From Croceicoccus naphthovorans (lineage in GTDB: Bacteria > Pseudomonadota > Alphaproteobacteria > Sphingomonadales > Sphingomonadaceae): 64,000 nt of DNA. Both the position numbers and the translations under genes were made by a program. This document shows, one piece after another, positions 49,930 to 59,366 of this stretch. The notes under the pieces are model-generated. The model searched no databases and had not been told where the DNA came from. It worked only from the letters and a program-made list of their open reading frames with translations. The DNA lies in contig NZ_CP011770.1 in NCBI RefSeq assembly GCF_001028705.1, forward strand, positions 3,289,501 through 3,353,500, written 5' to 3'. Position 1 is the stretch's first letter. Every line of letters starts with the position of its first letter.

Positions 49930-50361
49930 TCAGGCCGAATGAATATAGTCGCGCAGCGCCTGGGCTTCGGACTCGATCTCGTCGATGCGGGCCTTTACCA
50001 GATCGCCGATCGACACGAAATCGACCATCCGCTGCCCATCGACCACCGGCAGGTGGCGAATGCGGCGGCGGGTCATCAGCGCCAGTGCCTGATTTTCGCT
50101 GGTATCGGCGCTGACCGTCACGGCGGGGCTGGTCATCACTTTGGCCATGTTGAGGTCCAGCGCCTCTGCGCCGTGCACTTCCAGACAGCGGATCACGTCG
50201 CGTTCGGAAAACACGCCGACGACGCGGCCTTCACCGTCCACCACGGGCATCGCGCCGATGCGCCGTTCGGTCAGCAACCGGATCGCCTCGCGCACCAGCG
50301 TATCTTCACGGCAAGTGACGATATCGACGTTGCGGCCCGAAATGATCCTCGCGATGCTCAT
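49930..50361 (-). CDS. CBS domain protein
   Basis: 143 residues made of two CBS domains in tandem (about 10-60 and 75-130), each with a VVD-G motif (MPVVDGEGRVVGVFSERD and LPVVDGQRMVDFVS). Such stand-alone pairs bind adenosine nucleotides and regulate other proteins; the partner is unknown. Confidence 0.93.
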   Translation of the reverse strand: MSIARIISGRNVDIVTCREDTLVREAIRLLTERRIGAMPVVDGEGRVVGVFSERDVIRCLEVHGAEALDLNMAKVMTSPAVTVSADTSENQALALMTRRRIRHLPVVDGQRMVDFVSIGDLVKARIDEIESEAQALRDYIHSA

Positions 50362-50462
50362 GTCCCATGTCTCCCGTGCGCTTGCGGCCCTTTGGCGGGT
50401 ATCATGCCAGATGTGCCGCCGACTTGCCAGCGGCGGCGGTTGGGCGCATGGGTGCGCGCGTC

Positions 50463-50774
50463 ATGGCAAATCGATCCCCCCTCGACGATCCCGACAATGC
50501 GGCGCACGCATGGGCGCGCTATCGCTGGCTGATGAAGCTGATGTTCGGGCTGACCAGCGTGACCGTGCTGATCGCGATGGCGTTCCTGTACTGGCGCAAC
50601 GGACTGGTCTCGATCCACCTCTACATCGCGACCGGGCTGGGCGTGACGGCGGCAATGATGCTGATGGCGGCGCTGATGGGCCTGGTCTTCCTGTCGAGCG
50701 GGACCGGCCACGACGAGGCGATCGACGACCGTCTGGGCGACGAGGCGAAGAGCGCCTGGAAGGATATCGAGTAG
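50463..50774 (+). CDS. small two-helix membrane protein, unknown
   Basis: 103 residues with two transmembrane helices (about 28-47 and 55-78) and an acidic tail ending in SAWKDIE. I do not recognise the family. The ATG at 50463 is chosen because the longer frame from 50367 reads as random high-GC sequence. Confidence 0.65.
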   Translation: MANRSPLDDPDNAAHAWARYRWLMKLMFGLTSVTVLIAMAFLYWRNGLVSIHLYIATGLGVTAAMMLMAALMGLVFLSSGTGHDEAIDDRLGDEAKSAWKDIE

Positions 50775-50865
50775 GGGTTGCTGGCCAAGACGAAATGTCT
50801 GGTTTCGGGGATGCTAGACGTTCAGGCGTATGTCAGAATGGGTGGGTAGTTGACGTCTGCCGACC

Positions 50866-51810
50866 CTACCCGTTTGTCACTTCAATCCGGGCAAACAAGC
50901 CTTTTGCCTTTGCATCCGGAATTTCCGCGACGATGCCGTATTCGCCTTCTTCTAGGTCAACTTTAAAATAGGCAGTCGATCCCTCCGGCATGTCGTGGAT
51001 ACCACCAACAAACTTCGCAGGGGCAGGGGTTTGCTGCCCATCGACTGGAAAGAAGTCGGGCCAGCGCGCCGCTGCCTCTACGTCGGTATCCGGGTCGATG
51101 CGGAAGATATGCGCGTCATGGCCGACGAAATTGTTGTAAAGCTGCTGCTCGTCGAAATTGATGCGCACTGAGTTTTCGCCAATGACGAAAGCGCCATCGA
51201 TAATTTCGTAGCCCGCGTTCGAGACTGATAGCGTCACGTTGGAATCAGGCTCTTCCATTCCGCCAGCTTCAGGCAAGACCGTTAGCGGTAAAACCATGCC
51301 GCGCTCTCCGGGCACCGGATTATAATTGTGCTGTACCCCGTCCGATTTGACATAGCATTCGACGATGTAATTTCCCGGCTCCAGATACATCGTCGCTTCA
51401 CCGGTAACGCCATTCGACATCATTCCCGGTCCGCCGAGATATTCAATGTCGCCCATCCATCCCGGGAAAGTTGAGGCAATTCGCGTCGCCTTTTCGATAT
51501 CTCCTTCAATACTGGCGGTCAGACTGGCCTGGATCGGTCGAACTAATTGCTCGTCCAGCATTTCGGCAGTCACGCCTTCGGGCAGGCGATAGAGCAGGCC
51601 GTGATGGGTCATACCGCCATCATTTGTAATCCGCACCGTCGTCCAGCCGGACTTGATCGTATTGGGACCGACGAACGACAGCCCCTCCACTTTGAGATTA
51701 AGAATATTTTGAGGCGGCTCAGGGTTTTCCGGAGGTTGCGCGCCGCATGCCGACAACCCCAACGCCGCAGCCATTGCCATCAAACACTGCTTCACCGTGC
51801 ACGCCCCCAT
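50866..51810 (-). CDS. lipoprotein with two cupredoxin-like halves, AT-rich
   Basis: 314 residues. Lipobox LSAC (Cys22) after a short signal peptide. The first half has a cupredoxin-like pattern, TTVRITNDGGMTHHGLL followed by LEPGNYIVECYVKSDGVQH, with candidate copper ligands His69/70, Cys152, His161 and Met172. The second half repeats the layout (VRINFDEQ, GHDAHIF, LEEGEYGIVAEI) but lacks the Cys. I know no named family. GC is low: 29 of 60 bases at 50941-51000 against 41 of 60 at 52021-52080 in the next gene, a sign of transfer. The copper-binding idea is inference. Confidence 0.7.
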   Translation of the reverse strand: MGACTVKQCLMAMAAALGLSACGAQPPENPEPPQNILNLKVEGLSFVGPNTIKSGWTTVRITNDGGMTHHGLLYRLPEGVTAEMLDEQLVRPIQASLTASIEGDIEKATRIASTFPGWMGDIEYLGGPGMMSNGVTGEATMYLEPGNYIVECYVKSDGVQHNYNPVPGERGMVLPLTVLPEAGGMEEPDSNVTLSVSNAGYEIIDGAFVIGENSVRINFDEQQLYNNFVGHDAHIFRIDPDTDVEAAARWPDFFPVDGQQTPAPAKFVGGIHDMPEGSTAYFKVDLEEGEYGIVAEIPDAKAKGLFARIEVTNG

Positions 51811-51931
51811 GTGATTAGGCTCGACACGAATTGGAACAGATTGATCGTGTGAATGCAAATAAGGGCGGAAGACGACTTCAGATTCTCTAAATGCTCGCAA
51901 TCGGGGTTCTGCAACCCGCAAATCCCGACAG

Positions 51932-52318
51932 CTAGCTTTCCCCCTCAACCGTCAGCCGATACTCCTCCACTGGCACGCCGCCGATCAGGTGTTCGTCGAT
52001 GATGCGGTCCAGCACTTCGGGTTTGCACGAATGGTACCAGACCCCGTCGGGGTAGACGACCGCAAGCGGCCCCGCGACGCAGAGGCGCAGGCAGTTCGCC
52101 TTGGTCCGCATGACCCCGCCCGACCGGTCCAGCCCCAGTTCGGCAAGGCGTTTCTTCAGGTGGTCCCAGCTTTCGAGGCCGACCTTTTTCGGACAGCACT
52201 TGGGCTTCGTCTGATCGGCGCAGAGGAAGATGTGGCGCGTGAATTCCGCGCCGCCGCCCATGACCTTTAGTTCGGCGCGGGCGCGTTTTACCTTTTCAGG
52301 GCCTGTCGTCTTGACCAT
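51932..52318 (-). CDS. thioredoxin-like [2Fe-2S] ferredoxin
   Basis: 128 residues. Cysteines in [12 protein letters not shown] and [10 protein letters not shown] match the thioredoxin-like ferredoxin fold; [27 protein letters not shown] closes the domain. It is an electron carrier of unknown partner. It follows the popZ-like gene by seven bases on the same strand. Confidence 0.92.
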   Translation of the reverse strand: MVKTTGPEKVKRARAELKVMGGGAEFTRHIFLCADQTKPKCCPKKVGLESWDHLKKRLAELGLDRSGGVMRTKANCLRLCVAGPLAVVYPDGVWYHSCKPEVLDRIIDEHLIGGVPVEEYRLTVEGES

Positions 52319-52325
52319 CTGCGTG

Positions 52326-53030
52326 TCAGCGCCGCCCGGTGATCCGCGCGATTTCGTCCTGAACCATGCGTTCGATAATCCCGGTCAGGTTGGCGTCGAG
52401 CCATTCCTTCAGCATCGGGCGCAGCATGTCGCGGACCATGTCCTCCAGCGGATTGGCCGGGGCGGCAGGCGCGGGCGCGGCGGCATGGGCCGAAAGCGAG
52501 GCCAGCTGCGCACGCATCGCGGTCGCGGCGGCGGTGGCGATCAGGCCCTCCGGTTCCGGCGCCGGTTCGGGATCGGGCTCCGGTTTGGGATTGGGTTCCG
52601 GTTCGGGCTGGGGCGCAACCTCGGCGACTGGCTCAGGCTCAAACGCAGGCTCCGGTTCGGTGTCAGGCGCTTCGAACACCGGCTCGGCCGACATGTCTTC
52701 GGCAAACCCCTTCGGCCCTTCAACAAACGGCTCTTCCTGAGCCTCATCAAAGTCGTCCTGCGCCGCGGCGAAGGCGGCGGGCAGGCTCACCGGCTCTGCA
52801 TCGACCGTATCGGCCCCGCCAAGGTCGTAGACATCATCCTGCGCCGGTTGCTCGTTCGCGGGCACGGGCCGCGCGGGCGGGGCGTGGAGCGGGTTGCGCG
52901 TGAACGGGCTGCCGCCAGACAGGCTGGGCAGCGGGCCGGGGCCGGATGATCCCGCCTCATCCTCACGCGAAATAACCTGCTTGATCGAGCGAAGGATGTC
53001 TTCGACCGAAGGTTCCCCGTCCTTGTTCAC
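52326..53030 (-). CDS. popZ: PopZ-like polar organising protein (DUF2497)
   Basis: 234 residues with PopZ layout: a short N-terminal helix ([15 protein letters not shown]) for partner binding, a long Pro/Glu/Asp-rich disordered middle (about 60-165) and C-terminal helices [33 protein letters not shown] that oligomerise. In Caulobacter PopZ forms the pole matrix that captures ParB-parS. GTG start with GGGAG upstream. It is between tolC and the ferredoxin gene. Confidence 0.88.
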   Translation of the reverse strand: MNKDGEPSVEDILRSIKQVISREDEAGSSGPGPLPSLSGGSPFTRNPLHAPPARPVPANEQPAQDDVYDLGGADTVDAEPVSLPAAFAAAQDDFDEAQEEPFVEGPKGFAEDMSAEPVFEAPDTEPEPAFEPEPVAEVAPQPEPEPNPKPEPDPEPAPEPEGLIATAAATAMRAQLASLSAHAAAPAPAAPANPLEDMVRDMLRPMLKEWLDANLTGIIERMVQDEIARITGRR

Positions 53031-53071
53031 CTAAACGGCTCCCGTCATTGCGGATGCCGGGCAACTCGGCA

Positions 53072-54505
53072 TCACTCGCGCGAAATCTCAGCGTTTTGTG
53101 CCGGTGTGTCAACGGTCCGGGTCGACTGGGCCACAGGGTCCGGTTCGAACCGCCAGTCGTTCCAAGACCCCTTCACGCTGTCATAGTGCGCGACCGGGTC
53201 GTAGAGCGGGCCGACGTCGAAGTTCAGGTCCTCCGCCTCTGCCATGCCCATTGCGGCGAGCAGCGAGAATCCCGCGACGTAAGCGTTGCGCTGCGCGGTC
53301 ACCAGCTGCACCTGCGCCGACAGCAATTCGCGTTCGGCATCGAGGATGTCGAGGATCGTGCGGTTGCCCACGGTATTTTCCGCCCGCACGCCTTCAAGGC
53401 TGAGCGAAGCGGCGGATACGGCAGTTGTCGTCGCGGTGATCGTTTCCTGCGAAGCCTGCCACGAGGAATAGGCCGAGCGGACTTGCGCGATGACGGACCG
53501 TTCGACCGCGATCTCGGTCTCCAGCGCAGAGGCGGAGCGTGCCTGTGCCTGCCGTTCGAGCGCGGCGGGCCGACCGCCTTGAAACAGCGGGACCGATAGC
53601 GTCACGCCCAATTGGCTGGCCCTGCGGCCTCCATTGGTTCCGGGCAGTGGCGAGCTGCCCAGCGGATCGTTGTAATCGGTGCTGGCGCCTGCGAATACGC
53701 TGGGCAAACGGGTCGAACCGGCAACTTCTATGTCATAGCGCGATGCCTGGCTGCGTTCCTTGGCGGCGATCAGGTCGGGGTTGTTTACCAGCGCGACCGC
53801 AACCGCCTCTTCCGGGCTGGCGGGCAAATTCGGCAAGGGCGGCGGCGGGGCCAGATTTTCCGGCGGCTGACCGACCAGCTGAATATAGCGTTCGCGGCTG
53901 CCGATCAGGTTGGACCGGGCGGCCAGCAGGTCGCTTTCGGCCAGCGCGCGCCGCGAATCGGATTGGGCGACATCGGTTCGGGTCAGGTCGCCAATCTCGA
54001 ACCGGTCGCGCGTTGCCTGCAGGTTTACGCCGAGCGCGTCTACGTTCTGGATGTTCAGCTGCACGACGGACGCATCGCGGATCACGTCCATGTAGGCCGC
54101 CACCGTCTGCGTGAAGACCGACGATTCGGTGGCCTTCAGGTCGGCGCGGCCCGCCTGCACGCGTTCTTTTGCCGCGCGGATCGAATTCTTGACGCGCCCG
54201 CCCTGATAGATCGGTACGGTCAGGTCGATGCCAGCGGCCAGACCGCGGTCGGGCGAGGTGAAGTCGTTGCTAGCCTTGTCGATATATTCGACATAGTTGG
54301 CCGTTGCGCCGACATCGGGCAGGCCGTCCGCCTTCTCGATCGGCACATTTTCGTCCACCCCGCGCAGGTCCGCGCGGGCGGACTGGATCGTGGGGTTGGT
54401 CTGATAGGTCAGCGCCAGCGCTTCCTGCAGCGTATCGGCCAGCGCCGCGCCCGGAACGGTCAGGGCGGCACCGGCCAGAAGCGCGGCACCCAGTCGGCGT
54501 TTCAT
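53072..54505 (-). CDS. tolC: TolC family outer membrane protein
   Basis: 477 residues. Signal peptide ending in ALADTLQEAL, then two repeats of the outer-membrane efflux fold: LTYQTNPTIQSARADLRGVDE and later VALVNNPDLIAAKERSQASRYDIEVAGSTRLPSV. Trimer channel for type I secretion or efflux. Its start overlaps the pcm stop (TGATG); in alphaproteobacteria pcm-tolC-DUF2497 is a common order. Confidence 0.94.
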   Translation of the reverse strand: MKRRLGAALLAGAALTVPGAALADTLQEALALTYQTNPTIQSARADLRGVDENVPIEKADGLPDVGATANYVEYIDKASNDFTSPDRGLAAGIDLTVPIYQGGRVKNSIRAAKERVQAGRADLKATESSVFTQTVAAYMDVIRDASVVQLNIQNVDALGVNLQATRDRFEIGDLTRTDVAQSDSRRALAESDLLAARSNLIGSRERYIQLVGQPPENLAPPPPLPNLPASPEEAVAVALVNNPDLIAAKERSQASRYDIEVAGSTRLPSVFAGASTDYNDPLGSSPLPGTNGGRRASQLGVTLSVPLFQGGRPAALERQAQARSASALETEIAVERSVIAQVRSAYSSWQASQETITATTTAVSAASLSLEGVRAENTVGNRTILDILDAERELLSAQVQLVTAQRNAYVAGFSLLAAMGMAEAEDLNFDVGPLYDPVAHYDSVKGSWNDWRFEPDPVAQSTRTVDTPAQNAEISRE

Positions 54506-55164
54506 CAAAAGCTCCAGCCCTTGGGCGCGGCGAAGTCGGTCAGAATCGGCAGGCCCATCTCGATCAGCGGCAGCAGCGCGACGGATTTGTCCACCTTGCG
54601 GCCCACGGCGATGCTGGTCACGCCGCGAACCACGGTGCCGGTGACGATGCGGCCATCGTCGGCCAGTTGCGTGGCCAGCGCGGCGGGCACGGTTTCCACC
54701 GCGCCGTCGATAACGATCAGGTCGTAGGGTCCGCCCTTTTTCCAACCGCCGGTCAGCGCGCCCGAATGCCAGTTTCCGGCCTTGCTGCCTTCGCTGCCCG
54801 AAAGGCGCGCATCGCTTTCCACCACGTCGAGCGAGGCGACCAGCGGCGCCAGCACGGCGGCGAGATAGCCGGTGCCGCCCGCGATCAGCAGGGCCTTGTC
54901 GGTGGCCTTGGGCTTCGCCTCGGTCAGCAGGCGTGCCTGGGAAAGCGGCGCGGTCAGCGCGCGGCCTTCGCCCAGCGGCAGCGAACGGTCGACATAGGCG
55001 ACGGCGCGTTGATCCGCGGCGACATAGTCTTCACGCGCCACGCGCATAAACGCATCGATCAGCGTCAGGTCGTTCACGCCGCTGGGGCGCAGCTGGCTGT
55101 CGATCATCGCGCGGCGGGCGCGGGTGAAATCTTCGGAAGCGGAGGGAGCGGCAGCGGTTGCCAT
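54505..55164 (-). CDS. pcm: protein-L-isoaspartate O-methyltransferase family protein
   Basis: 219 residues. RRAMIDSQLRPSGVNDLTLIDAFMRVAREDYV and the SAM loop IAGGTGYLAAVLAPL identify the family; the loop differs from the usual GSGSGY form, so activity is uncertain. AAGGAA precedes the ATG at 55164. It is coupled to tolC and divergent from the fumarase gene, with 270 bases between them. Confidence 0.88.
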   Translation of the reverse strand: MATAAAPSASEDFTRARRAMIDSQLRPSGVNDLTLIDAFMRVAREDYVAADQRAVAYVDRSLPLGEGRALTAPLSQARLLTEAKPKATDKALLIAGGTGYLAAVLAPLVASLDVVESDARLSGSEGSKAGNWHSGALTGGWKKGGPYDLIVIDGAVETVPAALATQLADDGRIVTGTVVRGVTSIAVGRKVDKSVALLPLIEMGLPILTDFAAPKGWSF

Positions 55165-55434
55165 CGCCGGAATTCCTTCTTGCGGGCAGCGGCACCGGAC
55201 GCGGGCCACTGTACTATCTGCATAATACACTGCGTCATCGGCCTGCCGGGGTCAAGCCCGTCGGCCGCTGGGCATCGCGATCAGCCCCCTACGCCATCGC
55301 GGGCGCAAGGCCAAGTGCGATGCGGCGAGAGATAAGTCGCATTCGCCGCACCGCAACACCGCGCACCCTTGGCAGCGGGGCGGGGCGGGTCTAAGCGGCG
55401 CACGAAACAGGATTAGCAGACAGGGAATCAGCGG

Positions 55435-56961
55435 ATGAGCCAGATGGTGGTGATCGAGGAACAGGACCTGATCGACAGCGTGGCCGACGCGCTGCAATTC
55501 ATCAGTTTCTATCATCCGATGGATTACATTCAGGCGCTGGGCGAAGCCTATGAGGCGGAAATGAACCCGGCTGCCAAGGATGCCATCGCGCAGATCCTGA
55601 CCAACAGCCGCATGTGCGCCGAAGGGCACCGCCCGATCTGTCAGGACACCGGCATCGTCAACGTCTTCGTGAAATGGGGTCAGGACTGTCGCCTCGGGTC
55701 GAAGCGATCCTTGCAGGAAGTCGTCGATGACGGCGTTCGCGCGGGCTACAACAACCCGGACAACAAGCTGCGCGCATCGGTTCTGGCCGATCCCGCCTTC
55801 ACCCGCCGCAACACGCGCGACAATACGCCCTGTGTGCTGAGCGTGGAGATGGTGCCGGGCGATACCGTCAGCATCGACGTTGCGGCCAAGGGCGGCGGGT
55901 CCGAGGCGAAGTCAAAGTTCAAGATGATGAACCCCAGCGACAACATCGTCGACTGGGTGCTGGAAATGATCCCGCAGATGGGCGCGGGCTGGTGCCCGCC
56001 GGGGATGTTGGGCATCGGCATCGGCGGCACGGCGGAACATTGCATGAAGCTGGCCAAGGAAAGCCTGATGGACCCGATCGACATGGGCCAGCTGAAGGCA
56101 CGCGGTCCGCAGAACGATATCGAAAAGCTGCGGATAGAGATTTTCGACAAGGTCAACGCGATGGGCGTGGGCGCGCAGGGTCTGGGCGGGCTTGCCACCG
56201 TGCTTGACGTAAAGATCCTCGACTGGCCGTGCCACGCCGCGAACAAGCCGATTGCCTTGATCCCGAACTGCGCCGCCACGCGCCACGCGCACTTCACGCT
56301 GGACGGCAGCGGACCGAGCTATCTGCCCGTTCCTGACCTCGACGCATGGCCCAAGGTTCATTGGGAGCCGGATGCCAAGGCGAAGAAGGTCAACCTCGAC
56401 ACGCTGACGCCCGAAGTTGTGCAGAGCTGGCAGCACGGCGACCGTCTGCTGCTGTCGGGCCACATGCTGACCGGGCGCGATGCCGCGCACAAGCGCATCG
56501 CCGACATGCTGGCCAATGGCGAGGAACTGCCGGTCGATTTCAGGGGCCGCGCAATCTATTACGTCGGCCCCGTCGATCCGATCGTCGGCGAAGTCGTCGG
56601 ACCGGCTGGCCCCACCACCGCGACCCGCATGGACAAGTTCACTGACCAGATGCTCGAACTCGGTCTGCTGGCCATGATCGGCAAGGCAGAGCGCGGACAG
56701 GGCGCGACCGACGTTATTGCCAAGCACAAGGTCGCCTACCTGATGGCGGTCGGCGGTGCGGCCTATCTTGTTGCCCGCGCGATCAAGGAAGCCAAGGTCG
56801 TCGCCTTCGAAGATCTGGGCATGGAAGCGATTTACGAATTCAGGGTCGAGGATATGCCGGTGACGGTCGCGGTCGACTCCGAAGGGAACAATGTTCACAG
56901 GCTGGCCCCCGCCTTCTGGCGTGACAAGATCGCCAAGGAACACCTGCTGCCCTCCACCTGA
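55435..56961 (+). CDS. fumarate hydratase, class I
   Basis: 508 residues; the iron-sulfur fumarase of the TCA cycle. Cluster cysteine candidates are Cys69 (ICQDTG), one near residue 200 (TAEHCM) and one near 280 (IPNCAATRH). KGGGSEAKSKFKMMNPSDN and the C-terminal beta-domain with GGAAYLVARAI are typical. It is one single chain holding the alpha and beta parts. Confidence 0.97.
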   Translation: MSQMVVIEEQDLIDSVADALQFISFYHPMDYIQALGEAYEAEMNPAAKDAIAQILTNSRMCAEGHRPICQDTGIVNVFVKWGQDCRLGSKRSLQEVVDDGVRAGYNNPDNKLRASVLADPAFTRRNTRDNTPCVLSVEMVPGDTVSIDVAAKGGGSEAKSKFKMMNPSDNIVDWVLEMIPQMGAGWCPPGMLGIGIGGTAEHCMKLAKESLMDPIDMGQLKARGPQNDIEKLRIEIFDKVNAMGVGAQGLGGLATVLDVKILDWPCHAANKPIALIPNCAATRHAHFTLDGSGPSYLPVPDLDAWPKVHWEPDAKAKKVNLDTLTPEVVQSWQHGDRLLLSGHMLTGRDAAHKRIADMLANGEELPVDFRGRAIYYVGPVDPIVGEVVGPAGPTTATRMDKFTDQMLELGLLAMIGKAERGQGATDVIAKHKVAYLMAVGGAAYLVARAIKEAKVVAFEDLGMEAIYEFRVEDMPVTVAVDSEGNNVHRLAPAFWRDKIAKEHLLPST

Positions 56962-57061
56962 CGCTAACGGTTTCGATAAACCGCAAACCCGGCTCGACCG
57001 GGGCCTTTAACGCGCGCGCAGGCCACTGGCGCGCCCGTTGGCCTGCGCCTATCAGGGCGGG

Positions 57062-58345
57062 ATGAAGTTTTTCCGCGAGAAACCCGACACGCGCCGGGAC
57101 AAGCTGGCCGTGCCGCTCCGCACCGTGCTCTTGTCGATGGCGGCGTTCTGGCTGTGCTATTTCGTGCTGGCCACCGCGCGCGGCCTTTTGATCGGGTTCG
57201 AAGGGCAGGACGAACTGCTGGTCCGCCGCCTTGTCGTCACGCTGGCCAGCGTGGCGGTCACGGTGCTGCTCTGGCTCCTGCTGCGGGCATTCGACGATAA
57301 ACGGCTGGGACTGCGCTTTGCCATCGCCTTCGCCGCCGCGTTGCCCGCGTCGCTGTTGATCGCGGCGATAAATTCGAACGTATTTCGCGCCTATGAGGAA
57401 AGGGCCGTCGCCAAGATGAGCGAAGAATCCGGCGTTCGGATCAGGCAGGATACCGCGGGCAATATTCTCGTCGATATTCCCGATACGCCCTACGAAATAG
57501 ACCCCTCGCTGCCGCGCGACATCAAGAAGGCGATGGAAGAAGCCCGCGCCAGGAACAGCAACACCGTGGTCATCGATCGCGAACGGCAGCTGGGCATGAT
57601 GTGGCTGCAACTGACCGACGTGGCGCTGGGCCGCTATTTCCTGCTCTTGGCATGGGCCGCGCTCTATTTCGCAATGACGCAGGCCGAACATGCGCGGGCC
57701 GCCGAACGGCGCGAGGGTGAGTATCGCCGCGCGGCCAAGGCGGCGGAGCTGAAATCGCTGCGCTATCAGGTCAATCCGCACTTTCTGTTCAACACCTTGA
57801 ACTCGCTGTCGGCGCTGGTCATGGTGGGGCGCACCGATCAGGCGGAGGAGATGATCCAGGCGCTGAGCCGGTTCTATCGCCGTTCGCTATCCAGCGATCC
57901 GACCGACGACGTCGCGCTGGCCGAGGAAATCGAGCTGCAGCGCATCTATCTGGAGATCGAGGGCGTGCGCTTTCCCGAAAGGCTGCTGGTGGACATCGAT
58001 CTGCCCGCCGAACTGGCTGGGGCGCGGGTGCCGGGGATGATCCTGCAGCCGCTGGTCGAAAATTCGGTGCGCTATGCGGTTTCGCCCGTGTCGCGCCCCG
58101 TCACCATCCGCATTGCCGCGCGTGAGGAATACGAAAGGCTGGTCGTGACGATCAGCGACGATGGCCCGGGCGCGAGCGACGATGGCAAGAATGGCGGCTT
58201 CGGTATCGGCCTTGCCAACGTGAAAGACCGGCTGGCCGCGCGTTTCGGCGAAGAGGCTTCGGTGGTTAGCGGACCTGCTGAGCATGGCTGGCGCACGGTG
58301 ATCCGCATGCCGCTGAGCCGGGATGATTTGCACGAGGAGGACTGA
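57062..58345 (+). CDS. LytS-type sensor histidine kinase
   Basis: 427 residues. Several N-terminal transmembrane helices (within about 20-200, with a periplasmic loop), then a His-kinase domain with the phosphorylated His240 in QVNPHFLFNTLNSLSALV and an ATPase domain with LVENSVRYA and GFGIGLANVKDRL. The next gene is its LytTR partner, five bases downstream. ATG at 57062. Confidence 0.94.
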   Translation: MKFFREKPDTRRDKLAVPLRTVLLSMAAFWLCYFVLATARGLLIGFEGQDELLVRRLVVTLASVAVTVLLWLLLRAFDDKRLGLRFAIAFAAALPASLLIAAINSNVFRAYEERAVAKMSEESGVRIRQDTAGNILVDIPDTPYEIDPSLPRDIKKAMEEARARNSNTVVIDRERQLGMMWLQLTDVALGRYFLLLAWAALYFAMTQAEHARAAERREGEYRRAAKAAELKSLRYQVNPHFLFNTLNSLSALVMVGRTDQAEEMIQALSRFYRRSLSSDPTDDVALAEEIELQRIYLEIEGVRFPERLLVDIDLPAELAGARVPGMILQPLVENSVRYAVSPVSRPVTIRIAAREEYERLVVTISDDGPGASDDGKNGGFGIGLANVKDRLAARFGEEASVVSGPAEHGWRTVIRMPLSRDDLHEED

Positions 58346-58350
58346 CGGCG

Positions 58351-59142
58351 ATGGTTGGGGGAGCCGGAGAAGCGGGAACCGGCGCACAGAGTCTGGCGAC
58401 GTTGATCGTCGATGACGAGCCGCTGGCGGTAGAACGCATGCAGGTGATCTGCGCGCGGATCGATTCGCTGCGCATCGTCGGCACAGCGGGCGACGGCGCT
58501 GCGGCGCTGCGGATGATAGAGGCGCTGACGCCCGATCTCGTCCTGCTGGACATGACGATGCCGCAGGTGGACGGGTTGTCGGTGGCGCGGCGCATCGCCG
58601 AGACGGTGAGCGATCCCGCAAAGCGTCCGGCGGTCGTCTTCGTCACCGCGCACGACAGCTTTGCGGTGGAGGCCTTCGATCTCGACGCCGTGGACTATGT
58701 GCTGAAACCCGTCGCACCGGACCGGCTGCAACGCGCGATAGACCGCGCGCTGGCCCGGCGCGGTCAGGTCGCCGCCGAACCCGCCTTAACCGAAAAGCGC
58801 GAGGACAGCCGCTGGATCGAGGAATTCTGGGTCCCGCACAAATCGGAACTGCTGCGCGTATCGTCAAACGACGTGCACCGCATCGATGCCGAGCGGGACT
58901 ACGTCCGCCTTCACGTTGGCAAGGCCAGCCATCTCTTGCTGGAAACCATCGGATCGCTGGCGGACCGGTTGAACCCCGAACGCTTCATCCGCGTCCACCG
59001 CTCCACGATCCTGCGCAAGGATTTCATCACCGGCCTGCGCCACGAAGGGTTAGGCGTCTGGTGCGCCGAAGTAGCCGAAGGTGAGCCGGTGCGCATAGGC
59101 AGGACCCACCTGAAGGCCGTAAAAGCGATGGCGGGCCGTTAA
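58351..59142 (+). CDS. LytTR-family response regulator
   Basis: 263 residues: receiver domain (TLIVDDEPLA, phosphoacceptor Asp67 in LLDMTMP, Lys in YVLKPV) and a LytTR DNA-binding domain (RIDAERDYVRLHVG, FIRVHRSTILRKDFI). GAGGAGG upstream supports the ATG. The genes it controls are not known; a UrcA gene lies downstream on the other strand. Confidence 0.95.
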   Translation: MVGGAGEAGTGAQSLATLIVDDEPLAVERMQVICARIDSLRIVGTAGDGAAALRMIEALTPDLVLLDMTMPQVDGLSVARRIAETVSDPAKRPAVVFVTAHDSFAVEAFDLDAVDYVLKPVAPDRLQRAIDRALARRGQVAAEPALTEKREDSRWIEEFWVPHKSELLRVSSNDVHRIDAERDYVRLHVGKASHLLLETIGSLADRLNPERFIRVHRSTILRKDFITGLRHEGLGVWCAEVAEGEPVRIGRTHLKAVKAMAGR

Positions 59143-59189
59143 ACCCGCACAACCTGATCGTGGGGAGCGTGGATCAGCAGGTGGTGGGA

Positions 59190-59243
59190 TGCTTCGACCC
59201 GGAGCGCAGCGTACTTCAGTAGGTGAGCACCGGAAGCGAAGCA
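59190..59243. repeat. intergenic inverted-repeat element
   Basis: Imperfect inverted repeat TGCTTCG..CCGG (59190-59202) / CCGG..CGAAGCA (59230-59243) with an inner TACT-TC-AGTA hairpin. It lies between the LytTR gene and the UrcA terminator, and is similar in kind but not in sequence to the element at 48.55 kb. Confidence 0.45.
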
Positions 59244-59275
59244 GCACGCCGCATGATGGCCGCGATCGCCGCGAT

Positions 59276-59316
59276 AAAAAAAGCCGCAGGAAGGGGGACT
59301 GAACCTTCCTGCGGCT
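59276..59316 (-). terminator. rho-independent terminator of the UrcA gene
   Basis: A perfect 13-pair stem (59282-59294 and 59304-59316) is followed on the minus strand by seven T. It lies 50 bases after the UrcA stop. Confidence 0.92.
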
Positions 59317-59366
59317 AGGCTACCTCAAGGGACTGCTATGTTCCTGAGGTGTAAAGGGTTTGGCCG

